Shown: positions 1 through 12,345, numbered from the stretch's first letter. The stretch: DNA of 64,000 bases from Porodaedalea pini (GCA_002794775.1 NBAY01000068.1:124001-188000); one strand, 5' to 3'. The notes: generated by a model from the letters alone, not told the origin. Translations and numbers: made by a program.

Positions 1-1851
1 AAACCCGATGTCAGACTCGACTTGGGTCTGCTCATAAACATCCATTTCGCCTTCCGCATCTGCGTCACCATCCACGATGGCAGCCATCAACCAGTCCGCC
101 TCACTAGCCGTTTCCGCGACGCTTGGAGCAACGCTGCCGCGTTCAATGCTTGCATCATGCTCTACTGATTCGGTCGATTGGCCCAGATCAGTTGCGTGTC
201 CGTCCACGCTTTCCTTCCCATTTGGAAGAGGCGGAGGCGGAGGAGCTCTAAGTCCGTCCTCCATGTCGCCTTCATCATCGTCCACCTTCTTACGCTTGCC
301 TTTGCGAAGATCAGATACCGAAGGAGTTGAGACAATAGGCCGAGCATCATCTGCGGACGGAGGTGTGTGGAAGTAAATACGCATACGCGCAGCTGTAGCT
401 CCGTTAGAGGCAGAATGCGCAACCTGAGATTCCTTTGCGGCCGGTTTGACAGAATCATTCGGAGACTCCTCCGATTCTCCCACTAAAGTCGCAGAATCCT
501 GTGTTGATTCCTCCGTTTTTGCATTCTCTTCGCTTTTTGTTGTCTCAGAGTCAGACTCAACAGGAACAAGTCCCCACTGCCAACCCAAACTCCGGATTTC
601 CAGACCAACGATTTTGAAATCCGTCAGAGTGCGCCTGTTTTCATCGCGTTTACCCATACCACTACTGGAGCCAGAATTTGTAGTATTCGAAATGGCACGG
701 TTCTGATGAAATCCGTCCGATCGTCCGCCGCGACCACCATGACCACCATGCATCGAATTTCCTCCATTGCGGCCTCCATGACCACCTCGAAAAGATGCAT
801 TGTTCTGGTGATGATGCGGTCCGTTATTGAAAGAGCTTCCACCTCTTCTGTTGAAAGTATTGAAGCCACCGCGATCGCGAGACTGATGACCGCGCATAGA
901 GCCGCCACCGGAGTGACTAGTACCACCACCTCGACCTCCGCCACCATGCATACCGCCTCCACGACCACGGTTCATACCCATGCCTCTGTTCCCTCCCATA
1001 TTGCCCCCTCGAACACCTCTATTGATGCCCGCTCCTCTTCCACCACTCATCCCACCCCTGCCCATGCCAGCTGGGAAATTACCCTGTGATTGCATCTGAC
1101 TAGGCTGAGATGGCAATCCAGACATTCCCGACTGTTTGCTGGGACCTAAAGGCACACCTTGCATAGACATTGGCTGAGCACCTTGCTGGAAACGCGGTTG
1201 TTGAGGGGTCGATTGGTGCGCATTGTCAAAACGCGGACGCTTTGCTGGAGGCATTTGCTGCTGTGAGGACGTGTGTTGTATACCATTTGCTGGGCCTCGA
1301 GGCTGTTGCTGTTGATGCTGCTGCTGCTGAAAAAAAGGTTGCTGTGGAGCCTGGGGAGGTTGTAAAGGTCTGAAAGGCTGCTGAGCCGGCGTTTGTGATG
1401 GGGCAAGCCCTTGAGGGATATATGGCTGAGCAGGCTGAGCATAGGTAGCTGCACCTTGCGGCTGATACGGATTGTATGGCTGAGGCGGAACAGTTGGACC
1501 AATGGCGGCAGGCGGTTGAGCATAGTGATGCTGCTGTTGCTGCGCGTGTTGCTGCTGCCAATGAGCAGACTGGTGTCCACCGTAGCCATAATTCGCATAC
1601 AATGCCGCTGACTGATCTGTCGACGGCTTAGGCGCAGCGGCAGCTTGTGCCGCCTGGGCAGCAGGCCACTGCGGATTCGGTCCAGACCATTGCGGATTGA
1701 ATGTAGGCTGCGCTCCCGGCTGTTGCTGAGCCGCCCAATATGCCGAATAATCTGGTTGGCCTGCTGGTTGCGGAGGAGGCGGGCCTGGAGGTAGCGGCGG
1801 CTGTTGGTGCGACGGGTACGATGGCGGTGGAATAAATGGATTTTTGTTCAT
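1..1851 (-). CDS. Gln/Pro-rich, RGG-rich protein (C-terminus beyond window)
   Basis: I do not recognise this gene. An uninterrupted frame runs from an ATG at 1851 off the left edge, at least 617 codons with no intron needed. Residues 1-260 are Pro/Gln-rich with Gln runs (starts MNKNPFIPPP). Roughly 270-390 is rich in RGG, GRGG and HGG repeats like those of RNA-binding proteins. Then comes a short block that is not low-complexity (LTDFKIVGLEIRSLGWQWG, encoded about 590-650). After it lie acidic and basic stretches with a Lys/Arg cluster (RKGKRKK) and a polyproline segment. The composition suggests an RNA- or chromatin-associated nuclear protein; that is inference from composition only. It is transcribed away from the MscS gene across a 494-bp spacer. 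Confidence 0.75.
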   Translation of the reverse strand, partial: MNKNPFIPPPSYPSHQQPPLPPGPPPPQPAGQPDYSAYWAAQQQPGAQPTFNPQWSGPNPQWPAAQAAQAAAAPKPSTDQSAALYANYGYGGHQSAHWQQQHAQQQQHHYAQPPAAIGPTVPPQPYNPYQPQGAATYAQPAQPYIPQGLAPSQTPAQQPFRPLQPPQAPQQPFFQQQQHQQQQPRGPANGIQHTSSQQQMPPAKRPRFDNAHQSTPQQPRFQQGAQPMSMQGVPLGPSKQSGMSGLPSQPSQMQSQGNFPAGMGRGGMSGGRGAGINRGVRGGNMGGNRGMGMNRGRGGGMHGGGGRGGGTSHSGGGSMRGHQSRDRGGFNTFNRRGGSSFNNGPHHHQNNASFRGGHGGRNGGNSMHGGHGGRGGRSDGFHQNRAISNTTNSGSSSGMGKRDENRRTLTDFKIVGLEIRSLGWQWGLVPVESDSETTKSEENAKTEESTQDSATLVGESEESPNDSVKPAAKESQVAHSASNGATAARMRIYFHTPPSADDARPIVSTPSVSDLRKGKRKKVDDDEGDMEDGLRAPPPPPLPNGKESVDGHATDLGQSTESVEHDASIERGSVAPSVAETASEADWLMAAIVDGDADAEGEMDVYEQTQVESDIGF

Positions 1852-2345
1852 CGTGAAGGACGATCGCGATGTCCACTACTGCAGTCGGGAGAAGAACAGA
1901 CACAGGCGCTCAACGTTTGGTAAGCATCATATTATATAATTTAACGGCCGACAGCTCACGTGATAGCTATCTCAAGATTTCGAGGATCGACTGGTCTGGA
2001 TGTAGAAGGAGCTTGGCGCTAAAGCTATGATGCAATCATTTTATTCGTAACATATATGCAACTTGGGACAGGAAGTATCAGGATCTTATGATGCATATAT
2101 ATGCTGACGGTTACCAGCTCGAAAATAAAATGAGAAAGACGATAATATTAATATCAATGAATTTGTGGGTGCACCGAATAAGAAATAGGGTAGCTCCAGT
2201 TTGACAGGCACAGAAAATGAAGTGACGTATCGGGCGTTTACTACGTTTCCACCACGAAAAAAGATACTGTACATGTAGACAGAAAAGTGTAGACATGGCT
2301 GATCACTGACTTCGGGTAACTTTAGCGCACTCCTGATCCAAACGC
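1852..2345. promoter_or_regulatory. Divergent intergenic spacer between the RGG-rich gene and the MscS gene
   Basis: No coding signal that I trust lies here; the 61-62 residue minus-strand frames look like chance. The spacer must hold both promoters. It contains a CACGTG E-box-like hexamer at 1957-1962 and AT-rich TATA-like sequence (gcatatatatgc) near 2092-2103. Confidence 0.5.
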
Positions 2346-5300
2346 ATGGCGGACAACCCGGGGAGAGACCGTCTCGCTGACCTCGTTCTCAGCACAAACG
2401 CAGTCGAAGACGCTCCTCCCACTCCACCGTACAGACGCTACCCGCCGAGTTTCAACTCAGACGTCCAGTCCCCGCCCTACAAGTCCGCTTCTCAGGTCTT
2501 TCTCATGAACGACAACGAGAAACAAAGCACTCCCGATGAGAAAGTGGACGAAGATGCGGACGACACAAAACCGTCTCAGGTGAAAGCAACCGTTCATTAT
2601 CCCGACGACCTCTCGCATGGCGTGATACCCAGCTATTCTTCGAAACCTGTGAGGTTCGACTCATCAGAACCCCCCTCACGAGCGCCATCACTGGCCCCCT
2701 CCGAGGATGAATACGATGAGGACGATTACAATTGGTCGACCGAAGATGACCTTGTCGACGAGGAAGCAAAGAAATTTGAAAAGCAGATGGGCGTAAAGCA
2801 CGAAAGGAGCCGATTCGTCAGGTATGCCATCCTGTGTCGCATTTGTTCTACGCGATGGGCTCGCTAAACTGCCGATCTACCTTCGCGCGAAGGGTTATCG
2901 CCTTCTTCCTGTCCACGTTGGTCGGCTCATTCATAACCGCCGGAGTCATCGTTGTTGCCGCTCTCCTCGTCCACTTCCTCTATTACGAGCGCAGCAATGA
3001 CAACAATCGAAACCACAGAAAATACGTGACGCAGAATGTCGAGGCCTGGCTTTTCTGGGCAGCGGCGAACCTCTTGATCTCATGGTTCCTCGCGCTCCTC
3101 ATAAACATCCTCCCGGGTGTCTTTACTTGGGTGATTTTCATCGTTTGGGGTCACATCTCCGAATCGATGAAGAGCCGTGTAGAACTGTACAATTCTTTGA
3201 AGGATACAGTCAAGCCTGTATTCTATGGCGCGTCGGGTTGGGTCAGCTGGGTCATCCTATTTGAGCATATCTACAAATTGTACGACCCCAACAACGAATC
3301 CGCAAGCCTAGCACCTTACACTCCGAGAGTGAGTAGCTGTTTATGTTGTCCGTTTCTTTCAAGATCTAAATTATGTTTTTAGGTGTATCAAGCTGTTGAA
3401 TTTGTTTTCTTCTTTATACTTGTGTTGAGCATACAAAGAATGCTGTCTCATTTGATCGGTACGTATGTTAATCTCACTTTCAAACCTTCTACTAACGGCT
3501 TTACGTCATAGCCTTTGCTTTCCACAGAACGGCTTTCAAGGATCGTTTGGAAGAGTTGAAGTTAGCGCTGAAAACAATTGACCATCTGAAGAATTACAAG
3601 CCAAAACATCGTCCAGAGCGCATGTCTAGACTGTTCGGTGGGTTGACTTCCATGGGGGCCTTCGGTCTCCGCTCCGGTAATACAACTCCGTACGATGAGA
3701 GATCGCATTTCATGATGGGTGCATCTCATGTCGGAACACCTGACACATACGATGATGGACATGCGGGTGACTGCGAAGACAACTCTGTGCCATCGAAGAA
3801 AGGCAAAGGAAAACAAAAGCATGCACGCCTCAAGACCATGAGCGGAACATTCTCACCTGCTGAATCTCGACCCGGCTCCCCGGCAAACGCGCTTTCTGGA
3901 CAACTCGTCACAAGCTCACACGATAATCATACGTATCCGCCGAGGGTCTCTCCAGTCGATTCGAGGCCTGCCACACCCTGCGGAAAAACTCCGACGCTAC
4001 GGACGAACATGTCGTAGTGCAAGCTGGGAAGGCATTGAAGAAGGCTGTGCTGCACGATGCAAGGAACATGACAGGCAAAGGAGATGAAGAAGATGTCGGG
4101 GGTCTCGGCTGGACCGTGGGTTCCACTCAGGAGGCAAAGGTGATCATCTGCTCGACTGCACCATGTTGTTGTGAACGTGTACTCAATTCATCTCTGCCTC
4201 ACAGAAACTAGCTCGATCGATTTATCTGGCATTCAAGACCGATAGGCGACGGAAGTATCTTGTCGTCGAGGATTTTTATCCAGCTTACCCAACTCATGAC
4301 GACGCACTAGCGGCATTCCGAGTGTTCGATACCGATCACAATGGGTTGAGTTCTTCATTCACATTTCCCCCACGGATCAAGACTTACCCGAGTTCATTTC
4401 ATCAGTGACATTTCCCGCGTAGAAATTAAGCAAACGATAGTGAAGACCTACCGAGAACGTCGCTTCCTCAGTCGCAGTATGCGTGATGTCGGACAAGCTC
4501 TCCGCTCGCTCGACCATGTCCTCCTTGTCTTCGCCTTCGTCATTCTTTTCTTCATCTCGCTTTCTGTATTCAGTGTCAACATCGGCGAATCGCTTTCATC
4601 GGTCTATACTATTGGTATTGCCGCAAGTTTCATCTTCAAAAACACCGCCAAGAACATGTTTGACGCTATCATGTTCTTGTTTGTGACGCAGTACGTACTT
4701 TTCATTTCAAAAAGGTGGCCCTCTGAAGCTTACTTGCATTCATCATGCATCATGAAGTCCCTATGACACTGGCGACCGCTGCTTCATTGATGGTAAACTC
4801 TCCAACCTATTTGCACTCATTAGATCACTTCATTAATACCTCTCCGTAGATGAAAACCTCGTTGTTAAGAAGATGAACCTCTTTGCAGTAAGTCGACGTT
4901 AACTGATCACGTATTCTCCAAATTAAATGTCCCTTCGAAGACCGTCTTTACCCGTGCGGATGGTACCGAGACGTACTATTTCAACAGCCAATTGTTCAGC
5001 AAGTTCATGTAAGTCGCAACAGTTATTATACGATCTTAAAGTAAAATGCTTTAAACATCGGCCGTAGTACGAACGCTCGTCGAAGTGAAGTATGTATGCT
5101 TCTACATCGGAAATACTTGTTGACTAACGGCTCATCTCCGTACGTACAGAAAACTGCCGAGCTTTGCACGCTGTTCATTGCATGGCGTACGCCTCTCGAG
5201 AAGATGGATGCACTGGAGAAGTGCTTGAATGATTGGCTTGCGACCGAGGAGAATAGATGGTTCGAGCCTACGACAAGCATTACAGTGCAGAGAATCGAGT

Positions 5301-5728
5301 TCCAGAGATACATGGAGATCTCAATCGGTATTCCACACAATAGGTAGGGTTTCCTTTGACTTTATCCTGGGAGATCTGGCTGACCAGCGGTATATTTCAG
5401 TAACTGGCAGGATTGGGGTCTCCGCAACTCCAGGAAAACTGCCTTCTACGCGGCGGCGACATATTATTGCCGACAGCTTGGCATCACATACTCCCACTCA
5501 CCTATGCCGATTACTTGGGCTGGTGTCGATGATACTGCACTCCAACCCGCATCCCCTATTTCCGCAACGAACGAGCTCGAAGACACAAGCGCAGTGAAAG
5601 AAGATACGAAAGACATGAAGCCTATGCTCGGATTCTTACCTCCGCCGGAGAAGCGCAGCAGTCAGCTCTTACGTGCGCGCAAGAGTAGAGGGGGGAAGAA
5701 GAGTACATTCCGTGCTATGGATGGATAG
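2346..5728 (+). CDS. EF-hand mechanosensitive ion channel (MscS family, Msy1/Msy2 type)
   Basis: Multi-exon gene, ATG 2346, stop 5728. The cytosolic N-terminus is Ser/Pro-rich and acidic. Several hydrophobic helices follow (RVIAFFLSTLVGS..., EAWLFWAAANLLISWFLALL, AVEFVFFFILVLSI), then a Ser/Pro-rich loop, one EF-hand (DTDHNGDISRVE, joined across the intron 4345-4405), then the MscS pore helix and beta domain (FVTHPYDTGDRCFIDDENLV). Well-supported introns: 2822-2892, 3329-3382, 3459-3511, 4140-4204, 4345-4405, 4692-4757, 4793-4849, 4888-4940, 5009-5067, 5090-5149, 5344-5400. Fungal Msy channels sit in ER or cortical ER and control calcium during hypo-osmotic shock. The frame must shift between about 3907 and 3990: either an intron with a poor GTCACA donor (3907-3965) or a missing base in an A-run. 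Confidence 0.92.
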
Positions 5729-6122
5729 TTCCTTGCGACTGCTTTAACGGACCATAGATCTACGATATTTCTTGCATAACGTTCCGTTCTCACTCATATA
5801 AAGAAAAAACAGCGCCGACTCCTTGAAGGTGTTATTCCAAGGCACTGCTTCAGATTCTTTGCATTTCTGGCATGGTCGAAATAAAGGCCCAAACTTCTTT
5901 CTTTCTTCTAGTTTGTCATTGACATTTAAATAATACATTGTAGGGTGGGCGTGTAAATCCCTGTTGTTCTCACTTTTCTATACTTACAATGAAGCAATGT
6001 AGTTTACTTACGATATAGTAAGGCGAATTAGTGTGCTGTGATTGGCTGGCTATGAGGATTACCTTTTCGGTCTGCGCACCGTCAATCCACGACTTACATT
6101 TGACCACAGCGACGTCCATAAC
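5729..6122. other. Intergenic, MscS 3' end to NDUFV2 promoter
   Basis: 394 bp with no supported gene. The left part is AT-rich 3'-UTR-like sequence. The ATG-proximal part lacks an obvious TATA box. Overlapping frames near 5970-6120 are continuations of shadows of the next gene. Confidence 0.5.
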
Positions 6123-7129
<1,007 letters not shown>

Positions 7130-7276
7130 AAGCAATGCCAGTGTGAATATATTAATTTTATCCTCTCATTCTGGTATATGAGTGGTGAAAGTCGCAAATC
7201 TGCATGAAGGATGGTCGAAATGCAATAAGTGAATGAACGATGCGAAGGTATAGTGTGAATGTCCGTTCCACGATGC

Positions 7277-9404
7277 TCAATCGTCTCCCTCCCCGTCATC
7301 GTGACCCAGCATGCCCTCCCCTCCTTCGGGCAGCCTTTCTATAGTGAAACTAAATGAGGGGCACTAATTAAGCATGCTAATGGTAATGTGAATTGTGTAC
7401 TGACTCAATTTCATCCTTTAATTCGGCACAGAAGTTATCTATGTGAGAGGTCAGATGATGGAAACGGGACACATTGCAGAAGACGGCACGGACCCAATGG
7501 AAGATCGGTCTTATCGGTTCCTGTACAACAGAATCATATGTTAAATGAGCGACACAACCAGGAGGTCTGTTGAATCACTTACCAAAGGGCATTTCGATTT
7601 CATTCGCGATTCCCTCGATGCCCATCAGTGTGAAAGCGACAACGGTGACGATAGGGATCATTTTCCAATGCAGTTCTCCCACAAGAGTGAATGGAAGCGC
7701 AAAGAGATAGAGCGTCACGCATTGCTTGAGATGAATACCATCTACGAACTTCCGTCAGCTCATAAGCAGCGGAGTTGATAACGAACTCACAAGATATAGG
7801 GATGGGCGTGGTTGCAATGCGTTCCATGTTAGTTAGCTGAACGATCATTCCTTGAATACTACGCGACCGGATTCAAATCCATTAGCCTCAACCATGAATG
7901 AAGAAATGGTACCTACAGGCCATTCATCGCGTTCGTCCCGGCAGGTCCTACAGTCTCCAGGTAGCCGTCTCGTTTGAACCGGAAAATGCAGCGAGAAAGT
8001 TCATGTGCTATTCTGCAGCTTGAAGTTGAGTATATATAGTCTGCTGAGAAAGACAAGCAATACGTACATGAGAGGTAGAGGTGTCTTTGCAATATTAGAA
8101 ATAGAATGGAATTTTACGGTACGATGATTGTTGCTCAAAAGCGGGGTATTTGCACCTTGATCATGGAACGTTACACTCCTTTTGTGGAAATGCATGCTAC
8201 GGGACTGTTCCTGCGAGTTTCTGCGACTAGGCTTGGTGCTACTGGGGCTCGCAGCATCGTCAGATTCGCTCCTGTCATCTTTGAGTCGCTTCGTCTTCGG
8301 ACTCAACGACCCAGTAGCATTATACGATGCATTCCCAGAGGTTGGTGACGAAGTACTTGAGCTGAAGGAGCCTTCTTCATACTGTACTATTGAGCGAGGA
8401 AGAATGCCTTCATAGTCTTCATAATCGGTCCCGTATTCGCCGCGTAGTCGATGTTTAACGGCGTATGCGAAGGCTACGCAGAGCTTAAGAGCATCAGCCT
8501 TTGCTTTACGAAGTTGCGCGGGCGACATTTGCCCTCCAACAGGTCCTATGATCATACTTGGTCAACAGAAGCCGAGTTGATCAATGAATAATAATACCTT
8601 TCCCAACTGTCGAAGCACCCGCATCAGGAGGGACTGCTACGTTCACCCAGATGAGCCGAGATAAATTCCTGATCTTGACTTGAAAGTCAAGCAAAAAAAG
8701 GTAATGCGGCATTGTTAACACTCACGTCGGACACCATCTGGCCAAAATCTTTCCGTCCTTCGTAAAAACGATCGTATGAAGTCCTGCGCGCAGCAAGGTA
8801 GGTAAACCAAGCTCAATGGTTGCCACTTGAAGCCGAATACTTACCCATTTCTTTCGACGGATTGTGTGAGTTACAGAAGGGCTCCAGAGTGAACGGGAAA
8901 CTCACCGAAACACCAGAATCATACCAACCTTCGCGTCACTTTAGGATTGGCAACCTCGGACGGAGCAGAAGAAAGCACGTACTACGACAGCAAGTAGAGG
9001 TGAAACATTATTTGAGAGCTTGACATTGTGTCCTCTATACCAGGCGTATGCCACAGCAGACGCGAAGACCGTGACAGTTAGCACTGGACCGGCGATACGT
9101 GCAACGATCTGATGTGGCACGGTTAGGCTGGGACAAGTTTTTGAGACGACATGAACAGTAGAATAGAAAACTTACGCTGCCTTCCACTCTCAGGACATCT
9201 GGGAGCCAAGAGTACTAGAGGATGCGTCAAGCACAGCCAGTCTAGCAAAAACACCGTGACGAACGCGACTGAGATGCTTCCGTGAGATCTTCGGCTTCTA
9301 CAAGAGCAAGCGGCTTTGAAAGGCTGTCCTAAGAGCATTGCCAGAGTCAGTATGCATACCTTGAGCACTGAAGTTAGAGAGGCCGTGGATTTTATCGTGG
9401 ACAT
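7277..9404 (-). CDS. Bestrophin/RFP-TM family anion channel (UPF0187)
   Basis: Integral membrane protein of the fungal bestrophin (YneE-like) family, predicted chloride channel. Exons on the minus strand: 9360-9404, an uncertain small exon near 9250-9310, 9176-9214, 8983-9108, 8906-8928, 8845-8850, 8726-8783, 8598-8673, 8068-8545, 7917-8012, 7791-7858, 7583-7741, 7494-7520, 7405-7438, 7277-7334. Family landmarks: YSWLPDVLRVEGS, then a first TM helix; FRNGTSYDRFYEGRKDFG; a 100-residue Ser-rich loop; HELSRCIFRFKRDGYLETVG; TNMERIATTPIPISYG; GEIHWKMIPIV-like helix; and GIEGIANEIEMPFGTDKTDLPL. About 440 residues. The 6-nt microexon (8845-8850) is required to keep FRNGTSYD in frame. Only exon 2 and the start are weakly supported. 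Confidence 0.9.
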
Positions 9405-9628
9405 GGTTGTGTCGTGGAGAGGTCGTTAACGTCGTAAATGCATCCAGAAACAGGTGACGGCCGAGGATCCACATCCTGATGGGTGTTGGCGCTTATTTTT
9501 GTGGCAAACACATGCAAAATACTGTAAAATACAGGTTTGGGCTAATACTATTGACTCGAGGCTGAATGCGCCTTCTATCGTACATATACCGCCTTAACTT
9601 CAAGGAAACTAACTGAACTGCATCTACT

Positions 9629-11439
9629 TCAAGCGGGAGTGATGGGGAACCAATTTCTGAAGATTAACTCGGGATCATACTTCCGCTTAAGCTCCTGCAA
9701 TCTTGGATAGTTGTCTCCGAAGAGTGTGGCTGAGCGACCGCGGGACACCATTTCATCGGCTGTGGGACGAACGACGTTATAAGGCATACAACTGAAGGAT
9801 TGAGTGCCTGAGCGATTGTACTTAGACGTACCATAATTTCCGTAGGCAGGCTTCTTTGCCGCATCTGAGTCCTTTTCGAAGCTCGCAATGAGGTCTGAGA
9901 TCACATATACTTTTTCTCTCCCGATCTTCTGATTCTCTGGAGTGTTGACATCCCAGGAGCAGTTCGTCAGCACGTTCTTCTCAAAAGAGCGATTATTCAT
10001 AGCCATCGCATCGTTCGGGACGGAATTGACTTTCTCGAGAGGAAAGTACTCGATTATAGATGCTATCCGGAAAGCGCCATCCGCGCTGAGGTCTGCGATT
10101 TTCTCCAGGACCAGACTTGCCTCGTCCGGCTGAATCAACGAACAGTTGACGCCTCGCATGTAGATCGATTGTCCTGGGGCAGCGACTTCGTTCTGTCGAA
10201 TCAAACCGATGAACGTGAGATACTGAGGTCGACCAGCGAGTAGGCTCATACCTGCAACGAGTTCAATTTCTCGTACGGTATCTCAGCAGTGAAGTCGATT
10301 GGTTCTAGAGGGCTTCAGGCCATGCGCTTAACGGCGAATCGTCATGGGGAGACTTACTCAAGTCCAGGAATGGCTTGAAAGCTTCTCTTCCTTCCTCCTC
10401 TGAGCCATTGAAAAATACAAAACAGACGGCACACGGCTGGGCGGAGGGTGATGAGCGTTCATATGCAAGTTCATAAATCAAGATAGGAGACTTGCATGGC
10501 GTTCAGGTGGAAGCCCGCGGGTCAGAACTTGCAGCATGCCTTCTTTTCTAGAAAGCCCCTTTCGCCACCAGTCATTCGTAGTCTGAATAAGGGGTTTGAC
10601 GAGAGGCGCCGGAAAAATCATAGCTCCAGAGTAGACGGTTCTGCGCTGATCGTGCAGCTTGAACACAAACTCGGTACAAACACCAAAGTTGCAACCGCCA
10701 CCCCTAATAGCCCAAAATAGATCGCTGTTCTCCTCCTCATTGGCTGTCAAGATGGAACCATCACCTACGACCAAAGTCGCCTATTAAAACCTAGTCAGAA
10801 ATGAAGAATATCTAATGAGCGGACAAGACCGACTTGAACGAGGTTGTCGATGGCTAAACCATGCTCCCCTGAGAGCCATCCATATCCGCCTCCTAGCGTC
10901 AGACTAGGGTAGGTAGATAGTGACTCAATTCGAGAACTTGAAATGATCTCATGCAGGACGTGACTTACCCTCCGACGCCAGTCTATTGATGCTTCATAAG
11001 TTACATAGACATTCCGTGAACATAAAGAATGAATTGGACCCACATGGTTGACCGTCCCGCCCACAGTCGCAAGGCCATGCTCAATCGCCACCTTATCGAC
11101 TGTTTCCCAAATCGCGCCTCCTCCAACATAACCTAGCTTCTTTGCTGGATCGACTCTGACGCCGGCGAGGTATCTTGAGAGATCGATGACGAGCCCGCCT
11201 TCCGATGACGATGCTCCGGCAACGTTGTGCCCTCCGCCTTTGATAGTGACAGGGAGCTTCTCTGACTTCACAAACTTCAGAGTTAACTGCACGTCATCTG
11301 CATCCTTGACGAACGCGACATATTTGGCGCGTCTGACGGCGTTACTCGCCCAGCGTGAAATAGCCTTCTCGTAGTCCGCGTCTGACGGAGTCACGATGTC
11401 GCCTTTGAATGCGGCTTTGAACGACTCGTATCCAGACAT
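9629..11439 (-). CDS. FAD-linked oxidase, berberine-bridge-like (FAD_binding_4 + BBE), copy 1
   Basis: Vanillyl-alcohol-oxidase-fold flavoprotein of about 486 residues. Seven exons: 11044-11439, 10969-10982, 10834-10903, 10496-10780, 10358-10436, 10252-10304, 9629-10192. FAD-binding half: IKGGGHNVAGASSSEGG, whose His is the covalent 8-alpha flavin ligand in this family; [20 protein letters not shown], where the second Cys of bicovalent BBEs is absent, so attachment is probably monocovalent; and RGGGCNFGVCTEF. The BBE C-terminal element is YPRLQELKRKYDPELIFRNW. No signal peptide is seen, so probably intracellular. The substrate is unknown; relatives oxidise alcohols, sugars or secondary metabolites. 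Exon 2 is a 14-nt microexon and the intron 10437-10495 has a GC donor. Paralogous to 15492-17267. Confidence 0.93.
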
Positions 11440-11765
11440 GATTTAGAGATGGTGAAGGTCGAAGATAGGGTGCCGACACTCCGGCGAGTAACTATATGGC
11501 GGCATCGGAATCCAGTCACACGGCTGAGACAAGGGTTCGGGACGTGTCGGAGAATGGGTCAGGGCCAACTAAATCAGTCAGGCTGCGAGAGACAAGCGAA
11601 TGTGCATGAGCGCGGAATTCAATGCTTGTCTAAGATAACAGGCGGTGCATCTGCACAGGGTGCGGGGTAATGTGCCTGTGCTGCGCAGACCGACAGCGAT
11701 TGAAGACGTGACGGTCTTGTTCATGACCTGCGGGGGCTCTTCAGCTTGAGAAAGGCAAACCCACC

Positions 11766-11787
11766 ATTATCGTTCTCGAACGATAAT
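11766..11787. repeat. Perfect 22-bp inverted repeat
   Basis: Two 10-bp arms (ATTATCGTTC / GAACGATAAT) are exact reverse complements separated by TC. It lies about 330 bp upstream of the FAD oxidase start and 660 bp upstream of the Tyr-rich gene. A dimeric transcription-factor site is one reading; a DNA hairpin is another. Confidence 0.7.
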
Positions 11788-12339
11788 ATGTTTGCACAGT
11801 AGAGCATTGACACAAGCAGAGAGATCGGCAGCCGTCAAGTTGACCGGCCCGGCGGATTCCCAGTTCGTCAGGTTGCCTACTACGGCCAACATCCATCACC
11901 TCTTGCACAACCTTCAGGCAGGAACAGGAGTCTACGGCACGCTCAAATGTGAATTAGAGGGGAAACAGATCTCGCCGGCAACGCCTGCTGATGCTGCACG
12001 TACCTGTATACAGACCCATCAACTCCACTTATACGTGTACTGGACGGTCTCGAGGCCTTCGCAAGTTGAGGGTTCATTCTCGAAGTGAATGGGTCTTCAG
12101 GCTACTTTCATTCTCAATGATCTTCTCTGCGCTGCGGGATGCGCACTTACCAACTTCGACTCATCACCGCATTTAAATAGTGCCGATTCTTCTGCGGAGG
12201 AGGAGCGCTTCTCTAGAACACTTCGAAATCGCCTCGAGGTCAAGGCGAGGCTGCTAATACACCAAAGTCACTCGCTAATGTCTGCCTGTTTGTTCATGGG
12301 TCTTCATGCCACGTACTATGCTTCATTGTGGTAATCGGG

Positions 12340-12345
12340 TATAAA
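12340..12345 (+). promoter_or_regulatory. TATA box of the Tyr-rich gene
   Basis: TATAAA, 102 bp before the ATG at 12447, followed by a CT-rich stretch (12350-12440) of the kind found around fungal transcription starts. Few other genes here have so clear a TATA box, suggesting strong or regulated expression. Confidence 0.55.

Noticed and set aside
1290..1350. CAG/CTG-type repeat as a possible microsatellite element
   Set aside because: It is in-frame Gln coding sequence of the RGG-rich protein.
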